NCBI GenBank assembly: GCA_963728075.1
Contig: CAVSIP010000007.1
Location: 124,001-188,000, forward strand
DNA length: 64,000 nt
Direction: 5' to 3'
From: CAVSIP01 sp963728075
GTDB lineage: Bacteria; Actinomycetota; Actinomycetes; JAFAQI01; DASSKL01
Positions 15,757 through 25,539 of this stretch are shown here, one piece after another. Position numbers and translations under genes: made by a program. Position 1 is the first letter of the stretch; each line of letters opens with the position of its first letter. Below the pieces are notes generated by a model that had not been told where the DNA came from, made no database searches, and worked only from the letters and a program-made list of their open reading frames with translations.

Positions 15757-16716
15757 GTGCCCTCAAGACGCGACGGTATGTGCAAGGGTCACGCCGTGTC
15801 GTATGGGATCTGGCCCGACTGGATGATCTACGTGCCCCCAAGTTCCGCCGATTTGGGGGCGACCTCCGGACGTGGGAATGTCATTCGTGATTGTGCGCGC
15901 GAAATTCTGTCGGCCATCGCTGGTCTGACCCTGCTGGGACCTCCGGACGGGGTGGTCTGGCGGGGACATGCCGATTCCCTGTGGCGGCTGGAGTCAAAAA
16001 TGGGCCGGCTTGGCCTGACGGCAGATGAGATGACGCGGCAAGAACGCCAGATGCTGCACGAGGCACGCGAGATTGGCGCCGACAACGCCCAACATCTCGG
16101 CGACTGGGAGATTCTCGCTCGGTTGCGGCACCATGGTGCGGCTACTCGGCTGATCGACTTCACTACCGATCCACTCGTCGCGCTTTGGTTCCTCTGCAAC
16201 GACCAGACCGACGTTGACGCTGGCGAGTCTCTATCGTCCGCGAAGCAACGGCCTGGTGTCCTGCTGGCGCTGCAGCGCGCAGAGTTGGGCGCCGTTCCTT
16301 CTCCCTACTTGCGAAACTACGGTGAAACGCTGAAGAAGTCAGCAGGCAATTTGCTGTACCGAATTCCTCCCATCGATCCGCGGATCGCAGCGCAACGCGG
16401 AGTCTTCGCGTTTGGCACGAAACCTTTGACTGCGGCTGAGTGCGCTCAGAGCGAACTTGGACTGCCGCTGCCGGGCCCAACCTGGCGAAAAGATCCTGTC
16501 GAACGATTGTCGCGGGTCTGTGATACCGAGAAGTGGGCGAACCGTCGCGGTCAGCCGATCAAGCTATTTCCAATGATTCTCGGGATAGCAATTCCGGCGC
16601 TTGTTAAGCAGAAGCTGCTTGATGTCCTTGAAACCTCGCACGGGTTCACGTGGTCTTCGATGTTCCCCGACTTCGCGGGCATGGGCCAGGCCTACGCCGG
16701 CCGAACACCCGCTTGA
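15757..16716 (+). CDS. FRG domain protein
   Basis: Up to 319 residues. The FRG domain is named after its conserved F/W-R-G motif, here GVVWRGHADSLWRLESKMGR, and continues with RLRHHGAATRLIDFTTDPLV, ALWFLC and QRGVFAFGT. FRG proteins are common in defence islands; their biochemical activity is not settled. The start is uncertain: GTG at 15757, ATG at 15778 and ATG at 15823 all lack a strong ribosome binding site, and the domain begins near residue 65. GC is lower than the flanks, a sign of transfer. A protein with a HEPN motif follows 173 bp later in the same direction. Confidence 0.8.
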   Translation: MPSRRDGMCKGHAVSYGIWPDWMIYVPPSSADLGATSGRGNVIRDCAREILSAIAGLTLLGPPDGVVWRGHADSLWRLESKMGRLGLTADEMTRQERQMLHEAREIGADNAQHLGDWEILARLRHHGAATRLIDFTTDPLVALWFLCNDQTDVDAGESLSSAKQRPGVLLALQRAELGAVPSPYLRNYGETLKKSAGNLLYRIPPIDPRIAAQRGVFAFGTKPLTAAECAQSELGLPLPGPTWRKDPVERLSRVCDTEKWANRRGQPIKLFPMILGIAIPALVKQKLLDVLETSHGFTWSSMFPDFAGMGQAYAGRTPA

Positions 16717-16889
16717 ACGCTGAGGAAGACAATGGGCGCTGCGATGGGCGGCTTCGGGTCGCCGGCCCATGAACGGGCGTGCCGATGCAGGCCCTATGGA
16801 GCGCCGAATCGGACTCCTCGAGGTCGACATCTGGTGGGCTGGTCACCATGAGTTGCCTCGTTGATTGACAGGGGCTCGAGGGCGTCGAG

Positions 16890-17963
16890 ATGTCAGATGA
16901 CATATTCAGACGCTACGACCAAGTGAGGAACTCGAACGGGGAGCACCGCATGAAGGTCGCCAGCCGTCACCAGATCTACCTCGACTACCTACTGCCACGC
17001 GACGACAGCTGGAGCAATCTTTCCCTCCGAATCGACACCGACGCCGGCTTCCAAGCGACGCTGCGGCCCCGTGGACCCACCGAGGATCTTTTTCCCGAGG
17101 ACATCGATCGGACGCTTTCCTCGATGACGTTCACCTTGACGCCGCTCGCAGTCGTCGACGGCCGGATCGACGTTCGAGTGGCCGATCGCGCGCTCGACAG
17201 AATCGAGGTCACAATCCTCACTGAGATCGAGGAAGAATGTGATTGGTTCGAGGAAACGCGGCGCGCGATACGACGAGCTGTCGACATGGCGGATGGATTC
17301 TTGGCACATTGCCGCGTCGCCGCCGATTCGCCGTTCGTGGCCGCGGTCCCGAGGACTTGGCGTAGCCAGGACACTCGCTTCTACATCATGGCTCCCAACA
17401 CAATTACTTGGTACGACGGAGAGACTGGGGACCGGCTGCCGGTTCTGGATGGTGTCAACGCTCTCGCGCAAAGTGGCGCGATTCGAGCGCCAGAGACCGG
17501 CACGATTTCGGCCGAAGCCATCCTGAGTAGTTTGCGTGGAGGTCAGGATCCCCCGATCTTCCGGTCGTTGCTGGTAGATGCTCAAGCGAACGTAAACAAC
17601 GCTGAACTCCGTGAGGCAGTGCTGGCACTTGCCTCGGCGATCGAGGTTGCATCTAACGTCCATTTGAACCGATCCGGTAAGAGGGGAACGGCAGCAGTCG
17701 AGGCCGTCCTGAAGAGGTCCGGTATCTCGTTCGCGGAGCGCCGCTTTGATCAGCTCACACGAGCCCTTGAGGGTCGATCCTTGAAGTCGGACGCACCGCA
17801 AGCCTATGCAGACGTCGAAATCGCCTACCGAGAGCGGAACGACCTAATGCACAGCGGCGAGTTCGGTGCGGAACTCTCGTCGCTCAAGGGTGAGGACAAG
17901 CCACGAAGGGTCCAGGAATTGATCGCGAGCGGACGCCACGCGATCACATGGTTAGGCGTCTAG
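16890..17963 (+). CDS. Uncharacterised protein with C-terminal HEPN-like RNase motif
   Basis: 357 residues. The N-terminal 200 residues match nothing I recognise. The C-terminal third is helical (VLALASAIEVASNVHLN) and ends AYADVEIAYRERNDLMHSGE, which contains R316-N-D-L-M-H321, the RX4H active-site motif of HEPN ribonucleases. The arginine followed by a polar residue is the usual form. This suggests a metal-independent RNase used in abortive defence. It sits right behind the FRG gene, and the pair may be one two-gene system. Lower GC than the flanking chromosome. Confidence 0.6.
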   Translation: MSDDIFRRYDQVRNSNGEHRMKVASRHQIYLDYLLPRDDSWSNLSLRIDTDAGFQATLRPRGPTEDLFPEDIDRTLSSMTFTLTPLAVVDGRIDVRVADRALDRIEVTILTEIEEECDWFEETRRAIRRAVDMADGFLAHCRVAADSPFVAAVPRTWRSQDTRFYIMAPNTITWYDGETGDRLPVLDGVNALAQSGAIRAPETGTISAEAILSSLRGGQDPPIFRSLLVDAQANVNNAELREAVLALASAIEVASNVHLNRSGKRGTAAVEAVLKRSGISFAERRFDQLTRALEGRSLKSDAPQAYADVEIAYRERNDLMHSGEFGAELSSLKGEDKPRRVQELIASGRHAITWLGV

Positions 17964-18147
17964 GGCGCGCGAGAAGGCATCTCGCGAGCTATCGGTTGGC
18001 GCGGCGGGGCTTGGCGAGACGACGTCACCTAGCGCATCTTGCGCACCGACCCGCGCTCTTGGGCGGCGCGACCGTAACCGTCATTACCGAGCACAACGCA
18101 AGGCCCGTCGCGGGGCGGCATCGGCCTGCGGACCCGCCAGCGAGCGA

Positions 18148-19356
18148 CTACCGCAACAGATCCCGCAGGAGCCCGTCCATCCGGTTGGCGGCGTCCCGCT
18201 TCACCTCCTCGAGCACGTGGGTGTAGAGGTCGCTCGTCGTCGCCATGCGCGTGTGACCCATCTGCTCCATCACCGTGCGCATATCCGCACCCTGAAGCAG
18301 TAGGAACGACGCCGCAGTGTGCCGCAGGTCGTGCGGCCGGCAGCGGCGTACGCCGGCGCGGTCACAGAGCCCGTGCCAGGCGTGGTAGATGTTCTGCGGA
18401 TCGATCGGCGTACCGACGGGCGTGGTGAACATCAGGTCCGCGTCGGCCCAGAACTTCGCGGCTACCCTTTCCCGCAACTGGCGGGCGCGGTGCTCCTTGA
18501 GCATGACGACCAGGCTGGCGGGCAGCGCCAGGACGCGGACGCTGCCCACTGTCTTCGGCGCCTCCTCGACCAGCTCGGTCCGGTAGCGCCCACGCGTCGA
18601 CGGTTCGGCGGTGCGTCGTCGCTGCAGCGACCGCGAGACGCTGATCGTTCGGGAGTCGAAGTCCAGGTCCGACCAGCGCAGGGCAAGTGCCTCCCCGCGG
18701 CGTAGGCCGAGGCTCATCAGCACGAGCCAGAGTGCAAAGAGCCGGTCCTCGGCGGCCGTCGCCAACAGCTTCTTCGCCTCCGCCAGGGTCAGCGGCTGGA
18801 TGGTCTTGCGCGGAATCCGTCCCGGCTGGACGAGCAGCGTCGGGTTGCGTGGGATGAGCTCGTCGCGGACGGCGTCGTTGAGCGCGCGGCGCAGCGTCGC
18901 GTGCGCGAGCTGGATCGTGCGCGCGGACAGCGGCCTGCCCCGGGCGCTCGTCACCTGGCGGAGCTCGGCGATCCACGCCCGTAGGTGAGGAGGCTTGAGC
19001 TCCTCGAGACGGTGGCGGCCGAGGTACGGCGTGATGTGGCGCTCGACCATGTCGCAGTAGCTGTCTCGCGTCGACTGCCGGAGGCCGCCGGCCGCCACCT
19101 GCTCGGCGAGCGTCCCGGACACCCAGGCGTCGAGGTACTGGCCGACGGTCATGCCGCGGCGCGTCCCGACGACGATGCCGTCGTCCACCTGCCGCTTCAG
19201 CGCGTCCAGCCGGGAGCGGACCTCGCGCTGGCTCGAGCCGTAGACGTAGCGCCGGCGCTGGCGGCCGCGGCCGTCGACGCCGAGCGTGATCGCGCCGGCC
19301 CAGCGATCGCCACGCCGGAAGATCGTCCCCTCGCCGTGCCCGCGCCGTCGCGTCAT
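18148..19356 (-). CDS. int: Tyrosine integrase of the element
   Basis: 402 residues. Order of domains: N-terminal arm-binding domain (GRQRRRYVYGSSQREVRSRL), SAM-like core-binding domain (RDSYCDMVERHITPYLGRHR), then the catalytic domain. Catalytic residues seen: R in LGLRRGEALALRWSDL, the HDLRHTAASFLL box, GH in EQMGHTRMATTSDLYTH, and the nucleophile Y in SDLYTHV. The frame is intact. It should recombine the 44-bp tRNA-Arg core. Unusually it lies in the middle of the element, 4 kb from the left att, rather than at an end. Confidence 0.95.
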   Translation of the reverse strand: MTRRRGHGEGTIFRRGDRWAGAITLGVDGRGRQRRRYVYGSSQREVRSRLDALKRQVDDGIVVGTRRGMTVGQYLDAWVSGTLAEQVAAGGLRQSTRDSYCDMVERHITPYLGRHRLEELKPPHLRAWIAELRQVTSARGRPLSARTIQLAHATLRRALNDAVRDELIPRNPTLLVQPGRIPRKTIQPLTLAEAKKLLATAAEDRLFALWLVLMSLGLRRGEALALRWSDLDFDSRTISVSRSLQRRRTAEPSTRGRYRTELVEEAPKTVGSVRVLALPASLVVMLKEHRARQLRERVAAKFWADADLMFTTPVGTPIDPQNIYHAWHGLCDRAGVRRCRPHDLRHTAASFLLLQGADMRTVMEQMGHTRMATTSDLYTHVLEEVKRDAANRMDGLLRDLLR

Positions 19357-19366
19357 GCGTGCCTCC

Positions 19367-19606
19367 TCACCCCGCGGGGATCACCACGGTGGTGCTCCGG
19401 TCGGGTGCCTCGACGGGTCCGTACGCCGCCCCCTCGGTGGGCACCAACCCCGCCACGAAGGCCTCGACCGCCGCCCGCGGGATGCGCCGGCTGCCACCGA
19501 GTCGAATCGAGAACAGGGCGCCGGTCCGGAGCAGGTCGTAGAGCTTCGTCCGCCCGATGCCCAACATCGTGGCCGCCTCCGGCGGGGTGAGCAACAGCTT
19601 GTCCAC
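19367..19606 (-). CDS. xis: Excisionase / MerR-like HTH directionality factor
   Basis: 79 residues. A single winged helix of the excisionase family: LTPPEAATMLGIGRTKLYDL, LRTGALFSIRLGGSRRIPR, AAVEAFVAGL. It begins with GTG at 19606 and ends 10 bp before the integrase start, so the two are cotranscribed. The same reading frame stays open upstream through the nonamer array to a TGA near 19813 but has no usable start there. Confidence 0.85.
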   Translation of the reverse strand: MDKLLLTPPEAATMLGIGRTKLYDLLRTGALFSIRLGGSRRIPRAAVEAFVAGLVPTEGAAYGPVEAPDRSTTVVIPAG

Positions 19607-19658
19607 AGTCCGACTCCTCTCGCAGTTCCCACTTGGTTGGGGACCACGATCCGCGCGG

Positions 19659-19775
19659 ACCTTGTCCAGAACCTTGTCCGCGACCTTGTCCGCCCAGGTC
19701 AGCAGCGGAATCTTCGTCGCGGTGGGCGACTCCGCCCGCCACGTGGTGCCGCCGACCTTGCCCAGAACCTTGTCC
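19659..19775. repeat. Array of ACCTTGTCC nonamers on a 12-bp register
   Basis: Copies at 19659, 19671, 19683, 19755 (one mismatch) and 19767; all offsets are multiples of 12. A sixth copy is at 20030, out of register. They lie just upstream of xis-int. They could be iteron-like protein binding sites, or codons of a lost DKV(A/L) repeat, since the minus frame reads ADKVADKVLDKV through them. Confidence 0.55.
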
Positions 19776-20216
19776 GCCGTGGCCTCCTCCGCGGCGGCAA
19801 GCCGGATCGCGATTCAGGCGGCCGTGGAGCCGCCGGCTGCACTCGCAGGCGTCACCAGGCTCTGTCACCTCGCCTCGGCGGTGTGAACCAGGCTTCGCAG
19901 CGTTCACGCGTCGGCCAGGCGCCAGGACCCGCCGCTCTACCCCCCGGCAGCATGACGTGACTACCTCCCACAGCACCTGCCAACGAAGAAATCAAGATTG
20001 CTAACTGCGCCAGCCACAAGCGAGACAGCACCTTGTCCAACCGAGATCACAAAGACAAGATCGAATACGGCACACAGTTGCATCCGCCGTGCCGCGAGGA
20101 GTGGTGACGGACCTCGGCCCTGACGGCAACCATGGCCATCAACTGTTGGACGGCCTGGCAGGGCCCCCGGTTGAAGGCACCGACAGCCGGCGGATTTGGA
20201 CACCCGTCAGGTTCGA
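19776..20216. other. Non-coding stretch between xis region and the DUF3427 helicase gene
   Basis: No supported gene. One nonamer copy sits at 20030. A 62-codon minus frame beginning MDKVLSRLWLAQLAIL can be read at 19852-20040, but it has no homology I recognise and is not called. Confidence 0.4.
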
Positions 20217-23200
20217 TCAGGACGCCACGACACTGGCCGCGCGGAAGGTTTCGGCCGGCATCGGGCGGTCGAGCCGCCAGGTAATCGCAATTGGTCGCTC
20301 GCCGCGGTGTTCGACATACGTGGCTTGGCCGAGGCACAGAAAAGGTGCCGCGCCAAGGTCGTCGGTGGGTGACTCGCGGACGAAGAGCACGACGTGGGTC
20401 TGTCGACCGGCTTGTCCGAGGTACCGCCGTCCCGCCTCGGAGGTCGTGGAGGTGGCGTTCTGGGACTCCCAGTGGAACAGCTCGGGGCTGATGGCGTAGT
20501 CGCGGTACATCGTGGTCGGTGAGAACTCGTGCTCGGTCTTGCGCAGGTTGATCAGCAGTGCGTCGGTCTGGGTCTCCTCAGCCCAGGCGACGCCGGTGAT
20601 ATTGCCGCGGGCTGACCGCTCGAGGTTGGCCCAGCCGAGCGCGGCGAGGATCTCCTCGCGGCGGTAGTGCGCGTGGCTGAGCAGGGGTACGTGCTGCAGG
20701 CCCTGGCCGAGTGACCGTGGGGAGTGGCGTGAGCGGTCGACCCCGATCGCGATCAGCTCTCGCAGCTCGGCGCAGACGGCCGGGTGGCGACGCAGGTGGG
20801 CAAGGCCGTCGGCGTACGACGCGAAGCCACCGCGGTTGGGCCACAGCGTGAAGAAGAGCATCCGCGCGAGCCGCTGCTGGCGTTCATCGAGTTCTCGGTA
20901 GTCCGGCCCTGCCGGCTCGGCGAGCGTGGAGTAGAGGTCGGCCCGTTCCGGGTCGTCCACATGGGCGAGCGAGGAGACCCGGCGCAGGAGCTCGTCGTCG
21001 TCCGGCCCCGGCGGTGGCGTCGGCAGGGACGCCTCACGTCGTAGCCCGGTCCATGAGCCGTTGCCGCGGTAGACGTCGGCGAGATCGCGGCCGGACTCGT
21101 CCAGGTACCGGGCAAGCCTGGGGTCACCGTAGGAGCGCAGGTCGGCGACGAGCTGCTTGCGGGTGAGACGCAACTGCCGGCGCACGTTGTCGAGAACGAT
21201 CTGCTGGGCCACCCGGTCGAGGATCAGCTGCGAGCCGGAGGGCAGGAACGGGAAGCCGCTCTCGACCTGCCGTTCGAGGCCCTTACGGGTCGACCCAGTG
21301 AGTGGCCGGTACCGAACGTCGAACCGGAACTCGCGGCAATGCTGCCCTATGAAGTCCAGCGCGGTGAGCACGGCCTTGCCGGGCGCGCGGCGCAGCCCGC
21401 GGCCGAGCTGCTGAAGGAAGATCGTCGCGCTCTGCGTGGGCCGCAGGAAGAGCACGGTGTCGACCTCGGGGACGTCGAGTCCCTCGTTGAACAGATCGGC
21501 GGCGAACAGGCAGTTCACCTCTCGCTGTCGCAGCTGACGAAGCGCGTCCGCGCGGGCGGTGTTCGTGGTGTCGCCGGACACTGCCAGCGCCGGGATGCCG
21601 GCTCGGCGAAAGACCTCGGCCATGTACTCGGCGTGAGCGACCGACACGCAGAAGCCAAGAGCGCGCATGGTGCGGACGTCTGTCACCTTGTCCCGCAGTG
21701 CCTGCAGCACCTTGGCGGCTCGGGCGTCGTTGCCGGTGTAGACCCGGTCGAGCAGCGAGACGTCGTACTGCCCGCGCTTCCACTCGATGCCGGACAGATC
21801 GACGTCGTCCGCGACGCCGAAGTAGTGGAACGGCACCAGCAGGTCCGCGGCGAGTGCGTCCCACAGCCGCAGCTCGTAGGCGGCACGGTTGTCGAAGAAC
21901 GAGCGGACATCGACGCCGTCGGCGCGTTCGGGCGTGGCCGTCAACCCAAGGAGCTCCGCCGGCTGAAGGTGGTCGAGCAGACGGCGGTAAGTCGGTGCTT
22001 CCGCATGGTGGAACTCGTCGATGACCACGACGTCGAAGTGGTCCGGCGCGATCCGGTCGACGCCGTACGAGGCGAGCGACTGGACGCTGGCGAAGACGTG
22101 GTTCCACCGTTCGGGCCGGCTGCCTGCGACGTACAGCTCGCCGAAGGCGCCGTCCGCGAGCACTTCCCGGTACATCCGAAGGGACTGCTGGAGGATCTCC
22201 TGCCGGTGAGCAACGAACAGCAGCCGCGTCTGGCGGTCCTGCTGCTCCCGGAGCCGGCGATAGTCCAGCGCAGCGACGACCGTCTTGCCGGTGCCTGTGG
22301 CAGCGACGACGAGGTTGCGGTGCCGGTGATGGATCTCCCGCTCGGACTCGAGCGCCTCGAGGATCTCCGTCTGGTGAGGCAGGGGGCGGACTTCCAGCCC
22401 CGATAGCGTGATGTCAGCCGATGAGGCGCCCCGAGAACCCGACCGCGCCAGCGCGTCGTCGAGTCGGTCCGCGTCGGTGGCGGGGTCGTACGGCACGAAC
22501 GCTGGATCAGCCCAGTAGGTGTCGAAGGTTGCGGCGAACTTGCGCAGCAGCTCCGGTGTCGCGACTCCCGACAACCGAACGTTCCACTCCAAGCCATCGA
22601 CGAGCGCCGACCTCGACAGGTTGGAGCTGCCGACGAACGCAGTGTCGAAACCGGAGTTGCGCCTGAGCAGCCATGCCTTGGCGTGAAGGCGGGTGGACTG
22701 TGTCTCGTAGGTGATGCGTACGTCGGCGCCGAAGCGGCGGACGAGCTCGTCGACGGCCCGCCTCTCGGTCGCGCCCACGTAGGTCGTGGTGATGACGCGC
22801 AGGGGGACCCCGCGGTCACGTAGCCGGAGCAGCGGCTCCTCCAAGACGCGCAGTCCATGCCAGCGAATGAACGCGCACAGCAGGTCAACGCGGTCAGCGC
22901 TGGACAGCTCCGCACGTAGTTCCGAGCCGAGCGTGGGCTCGTCCGGACCGTTGGTGAGCAGGGCCGCGGAAGACAGCGGGGTCGCCGGTCGCTGCAACTC
23001 GTACACGCCAGGAGCGATGGCTCGGGTGAGGACGACCAGCTGCTCGAGGCCGTCGACGAGCCGCTCGTCGGGCGCATGGACGACGTCCATCAGCTCGTTG
23101 ACGATCGCCGCCCGCTTCTCCTCATCACGCTCGTCCGCGAGCAGCCGGCGTACTGACCGAGCCACGTGGCGAGCAAGGATTTCAGGAGCGTCTGCCGGAT

Positions 23201-23306
23201 CAACCGGGGCGAATCTCGGTTCTAGGTCACGCAGGTGACTGAGCGACTGCTCCAGGCCCGACGTGCGCAGGGACTCGTAGAGGCCTTCAGGTAGCGGCTC
23301 GGGCAC
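20217..23306 (-). CDS. PLD-like nuclease / DEAD-box helicase / DUF3427 fusion protein
   Basis: 1029 residues. After a helical N-terminus comes a phospholipase D-like domain with H208-K210 (RLHAKAWLL) and N229 (FVGSSNLSRSAL). A superfamily-2 helicase follows: Walker A ATGTGKT at 336-342, DEFH at 430-433, LGLTATPERADG near 453-464, and motif VI QQLGRGLRR near 620. The last 400 residues are the DUF3427 region (RQQRLARMLFFTLWPNRGGF, LINLRKTEHEFSPTTMYRDY), where substrate recognition is suspected. Fusions of this shape occur in defence islands and are thought to process foreign nucleic acid. It is divergent from the NERD-UvrD gene, sharing a 106-bp promoter region. Confidence 0.88.
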   Translation of the reverse strand: MPEPLPEGLYESLRTSGLEQSLSHLRDLEPRFAPVDPADAPEILARHVARSVRRLLADERDEEKRAAIVNELMDVVHAPDERLVDGLEQLVVLTRAIAPGVYELQRPATPLSSAALLTNGPDEPTLGSELRAELSSADRVDLLCAFIRWHGLRVLEEPLLRLRDRGVPLRVITTTYVGATERRAVDELVRRFGADVRITYETQSTRLHAKAWLLRRNSGFDTAFVGSSNLSRSALVDGLEWNVRLSGVATPELLRKFAATFDTYWADPAFVPYDPATDADRLDDALARSGSRGASSADITLSGLEVRPLPHQTEILEALESEREIHHRHRNLVVAATGTGKTVVAALDYRRLREQQDRQTRLLFVAHRQEILQQSLRMYREVLADGAFGELYVAGSRPERWNHVFASVQSLASYGVDRIAPDHFDVVVIDEFHHAEAPTYRRLLDHLQPAELLGLTATPERADGVDVRSFFDNRAAYELRLWDALAADLLVPFHYFGVADDVDLSGIEWKRGQYDVSLLDRVYTGNDARAAKVLQALRDKVTDVRTMRALGFCVSVAHAEYMAEVFRRAGIPALAVSGDTTNTARADALRQLRQREVNCLFAADLFNEGLDVPEVDTVLFLRPTQSATIFLQQLGRGLRRAPGKAVLTALDFIGQHCREFRFDVRYRPLTGSTRKGLERQVESGFPFLPSGSQLILDRVAQQIVLDNVRRQLRLTRKQLVADLRSYGDPRLARYLDESGRDLADVYRGNGSWTGLRREASLPTPPPGPDDDELLRRVSSLAHVDDPERADLYSTLAEPAGPDYRELDERQQRLARMLFFTLWPNRGGFASYADGLAHLRRHPAVCAELRELIAIGVDRSRHSPRSLGQGLQHVPLLSHAHYRREEILAALGWANLERSARGNITGVAWAEETQTDALLINLRKTEHEFSPTTMYRDYAISPELFHWESQNATSTTSEAGRRYLGQAGRQTHVVLFVRESPTDDLGAAPFLCLGQATYVEHRGERPIAITWRLDRPMPAETFRAASVVAS

Positions 23307-23350
23307 GGGTGGCAGCTTCTCACGATACTCACGCCAGCTCTGGCCGTTCG

Positions 23351-23380
23351 CATTTCAATATCAAGTCGCGACATTTCAAT
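23351..23380. promoter_or_regulatory. CATTTCAAT direct repeat in the divergent helicase promoter
   Basis: Two exact copies at 23351-23359 and 23372-23380, 21 bp apart (two helical turns), between the two divergent helicase genes. Candidate site for a shared regulator; AT-rich against the surroundings. Confidence 0.4.
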
Positions 23381-23412
23381 GCCGAAGCCCACCGTTAGCG
23401 AGCACGCTATTC

Positions 23413-25530
23413 ATGGGGGGCGAAGTGTCGGCGGGCGCATCAGCGCAGTGGGAGGTCACGCGCTCGGAGCTGCGCATCGCCGAGTACCTGCGCTTGCTCG
23501 AGCAAGAACGGGATCGGCTGAAGTCCTACCAGGCCGCAAGCCGCACAGAGCGCCGTATCGGCGCCCTTCTCGATCCGATGTCGGTCTGGGGCTGGCATCT
23601 GCTTCCCGATCGTCGGTGGCCGGGAACGCGAGCCGCGAACATCGACCTCATTCACGTCGGTCCGGGTGGCGTGCTCGTGATCGACGTGAAGGCCTGGGCC
23701 GAGCCGCGAATCGAGGGCGGCCGGCTGATGCGCGGCGACGCCGACGCTTCTGACGAGGTCGACAAGCTGCTGCGTGTCACCGCGCTGGTTGAGGACTCCG
23801 TCGCTGACTTGGGGCTCACCCCGCTGGAGGTCCGGCCGATTCTGGTCTTTGCCGGTCGCCGAAAGCTGGACTTGCAGCTGGGACGCGTGCAGGTGCTGGG
23901 CGAGCCCAGCCTGGTTCCGTGGATCGGCCGGTTGGGATCTCGTCTGACGGACGAGGAAGTGACGACCGTTGGTGCGACGGTCGCCACTGCGTTCCCGCCC
24001 TATGAGCAGTCCGCGCCGGCGAAGGTGAGTGTCCTCGAACCGGAACCGGTCGTCCCCCGCATCGCCATGGCGCCCGAGGAAACCGGGACCCTGTTCGACG
24101 TCGCAGACCTCGAGGCGTCGCTTCTCGAGGCGGCGCTGAAGGAACCGATCGAGTCGTGGATGACCTTCCTGCATCCCGAACAGGTCAAGCAGGTCCGTCG
24201 TTCCTTGAACGGGCCTGCCCGCGTACGTGGACCCGCCGGGACCGGCAAGACCGTGGTCGGCCTTCATCGCGCGGCCTACCTGGCGAAGGTCACCAGGGGC
24301 CCGATCTTGTACACGTCGTTCGTCCGGACGCTGCCCCGAGTGCTCGCCCGGCTGTATGAGCGCCTGTCTCCGGAAACCGTCGACCGGGTCGAGTTCCTTG
24401 GCCTGCATGCCTGGGCGTTACGGCTCCTGAGCTCTCGGCACGTCCCATCCCAGCTGGACGCGGCGAGGGCGGAGACGCTGTATTGGCGTGCCTGGTCGCG
24501 GCACCGCAGGAATCCCCTGCTCGGCCGAAAGGGTGTCTCAGCCGGCTACTGGCGGGAGGAGATCGACTACGTCATCAAGGGACGAGGGCTGACCGACTTC
24601 TCGCAGTACGCCGAGCTGGCCCGCGTAGGCCGCCGCATGCCCCTTCAACCCGAGCAGCGCGAGTCCGTCTGGGACCTGTACCAGGAGTACGACGGGCTGC
24701 TTCGCGCGGATGGTGTCCACGACTTCAACGACATACTGCTGCTCGCGCTGCAACAGGTGCGTGCGGATCCCGTCCAACCGCAGTACGTCGCGGTCGTCGC
24801 AGACGAGGTACAGGACCTCAGCTGCGTGGGAGTCCAGATCCTGCACGCGCTCGTGGGTGACCGGCCGGACGGGCTGCTCCTCATTGGAGACGGGCAGCAG
24901 GCGGTCTACCCGGGTGGGTTCACCCTCGCCGAAGCCGGTGTCTCCGTCACCGGGCGATCCGTCGTGCTCCGCACCAACTACCGGAACACAGCGGAGATCC
25001 TGGACGTGGCCGCCAAGGTGGTGGAACAAGACGGCTTCGATGACCTCGAAGGCATCACGGAGGACGGGCACCGGGCCGTCGAGGTGCAGCGCACCGGCGG
25101 GCAGACGATCCGGGTCGATGCCGACACCGAGACCAGCCACGACATCGCACTCGTGGCCCGGCTCAAGCAGACCTTCCGAGAGCTCGGCGTGCCGCTTGGT
25201 GACATGGCAATCCTCACGGCTACGCGTGCACTCGCGCACCGGTACCTCCGGCTGCTTACTGCCGAGGATGTTGCTGCGGTCTCTCTCGAGGACTACGAAG
25301 GCACGAGTGTGCAGGCGGTAATAGTCGGCACCTTCAAGCGCGCCAAGGGTCTGGAGTTCAAGCACGTCTTCATCCCGCTAGTGCCGGCGGAGCCTTCGGT
25401 GCAGATCGAGGGAGAGACCGACTCCACTTATCGAGAGCGCCTCGAACTCGAGAGGCGCGAGCTGTATGTGGGAATGACCCGCACCCGAGACTGTCTGTGG
25501 CTGGGGTACGTGAACAAAGTCGAGCGATGA
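23413..25530 (+). CDS. NERD nuclease-UvrD/PcrA-like helicase fusion
   Basis: 705 residues. The N-terminal NERD domain (residues 45-170) is a PD-(D/E)XK-like nuclease fold with D78 in NIDLIHVGPGG and D91-x-K93 in VLVIDVKAW. A superfamily-1 helicase follows: Walker A GPAGTGKT at 273-280, VVADEVQDLS as motif II, GDGQQAVYPGGF as motif III, RTNYRNTAEI as motif IV, TFKRAKGLEFKHVF as motif V and ELYVGMTRTRD as motif VI. It should unwind and cut DNA. A shared promoter with the DUF3427 helicase suggests they act in one defence system. Start ATG at 23413. Confidence 0.9.
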   Translation: MGGEVSAGASAQWEVTRSELRIAEYLRLLEQERDRLKSYQAASRTERRIGALLDPMSVWGWHLLPDRRWPGTRAANIDLIHVGPGGVLVIDVKAWAEPRIEGGRLMRGDADASDEVDKLLRVTALVEDSVADLGLTPLEVRPILVFAGRRKLDLQLGRVQVLGEPSLVPWIGRLGSRLTDEEVTTVGATVATAFPPYEQSAPAKVSVLEPEPVVPRIAMAPEETGTLFDVADLEASLLEAALKEPIESWMTFLHPEQVKQVRRSLNGPARVRGPAGTGKTVVGLHRAAYLAKVTRGPILYTSFVRTLPRVLARLYERLSPETVDRVEFLGLHAWALRLLSSRHVPSQLDAARAETLYWRAWSRHRRNPLLGRKGVSAGYWREEIDYVIKGRGLTDFSQYAELARVGRRMPLQPEQRESVWDLYQEYDGLLRADGVHDFNDILLLALQQVRADPVQPQYVAVVADEVQDLSCVGVQILHALVGDRPDGLLLIGDGQQAVYPGGFTLAEAGVSVTGRSVVLRTNYRNTAEILDVAAKVVEQDGFDDLEGITEDGHRAVEVQRTGGQTIRVDADTETSHDIALVARLKQTFRELGVPLGDMAILTATRALAHRYLRLLTAEDVAAVSLEDYEGTSVQAVIVGTFKRAKGLEFKHVFIPLVPAEPSVQIEGETDSTYRERLELERRELYVGMTRTRDCLWLGYVNKVER

Positions 25531-25539
25531 CTGGGCTGC

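Noticed and set aside
19852..20040. 62-codon minus frame MDKVLSRLWLAQLAIL
   Set aside because: Contains one hydrophobic stretch but no ribosome site, no homology and poor codon pattern after residue 25.
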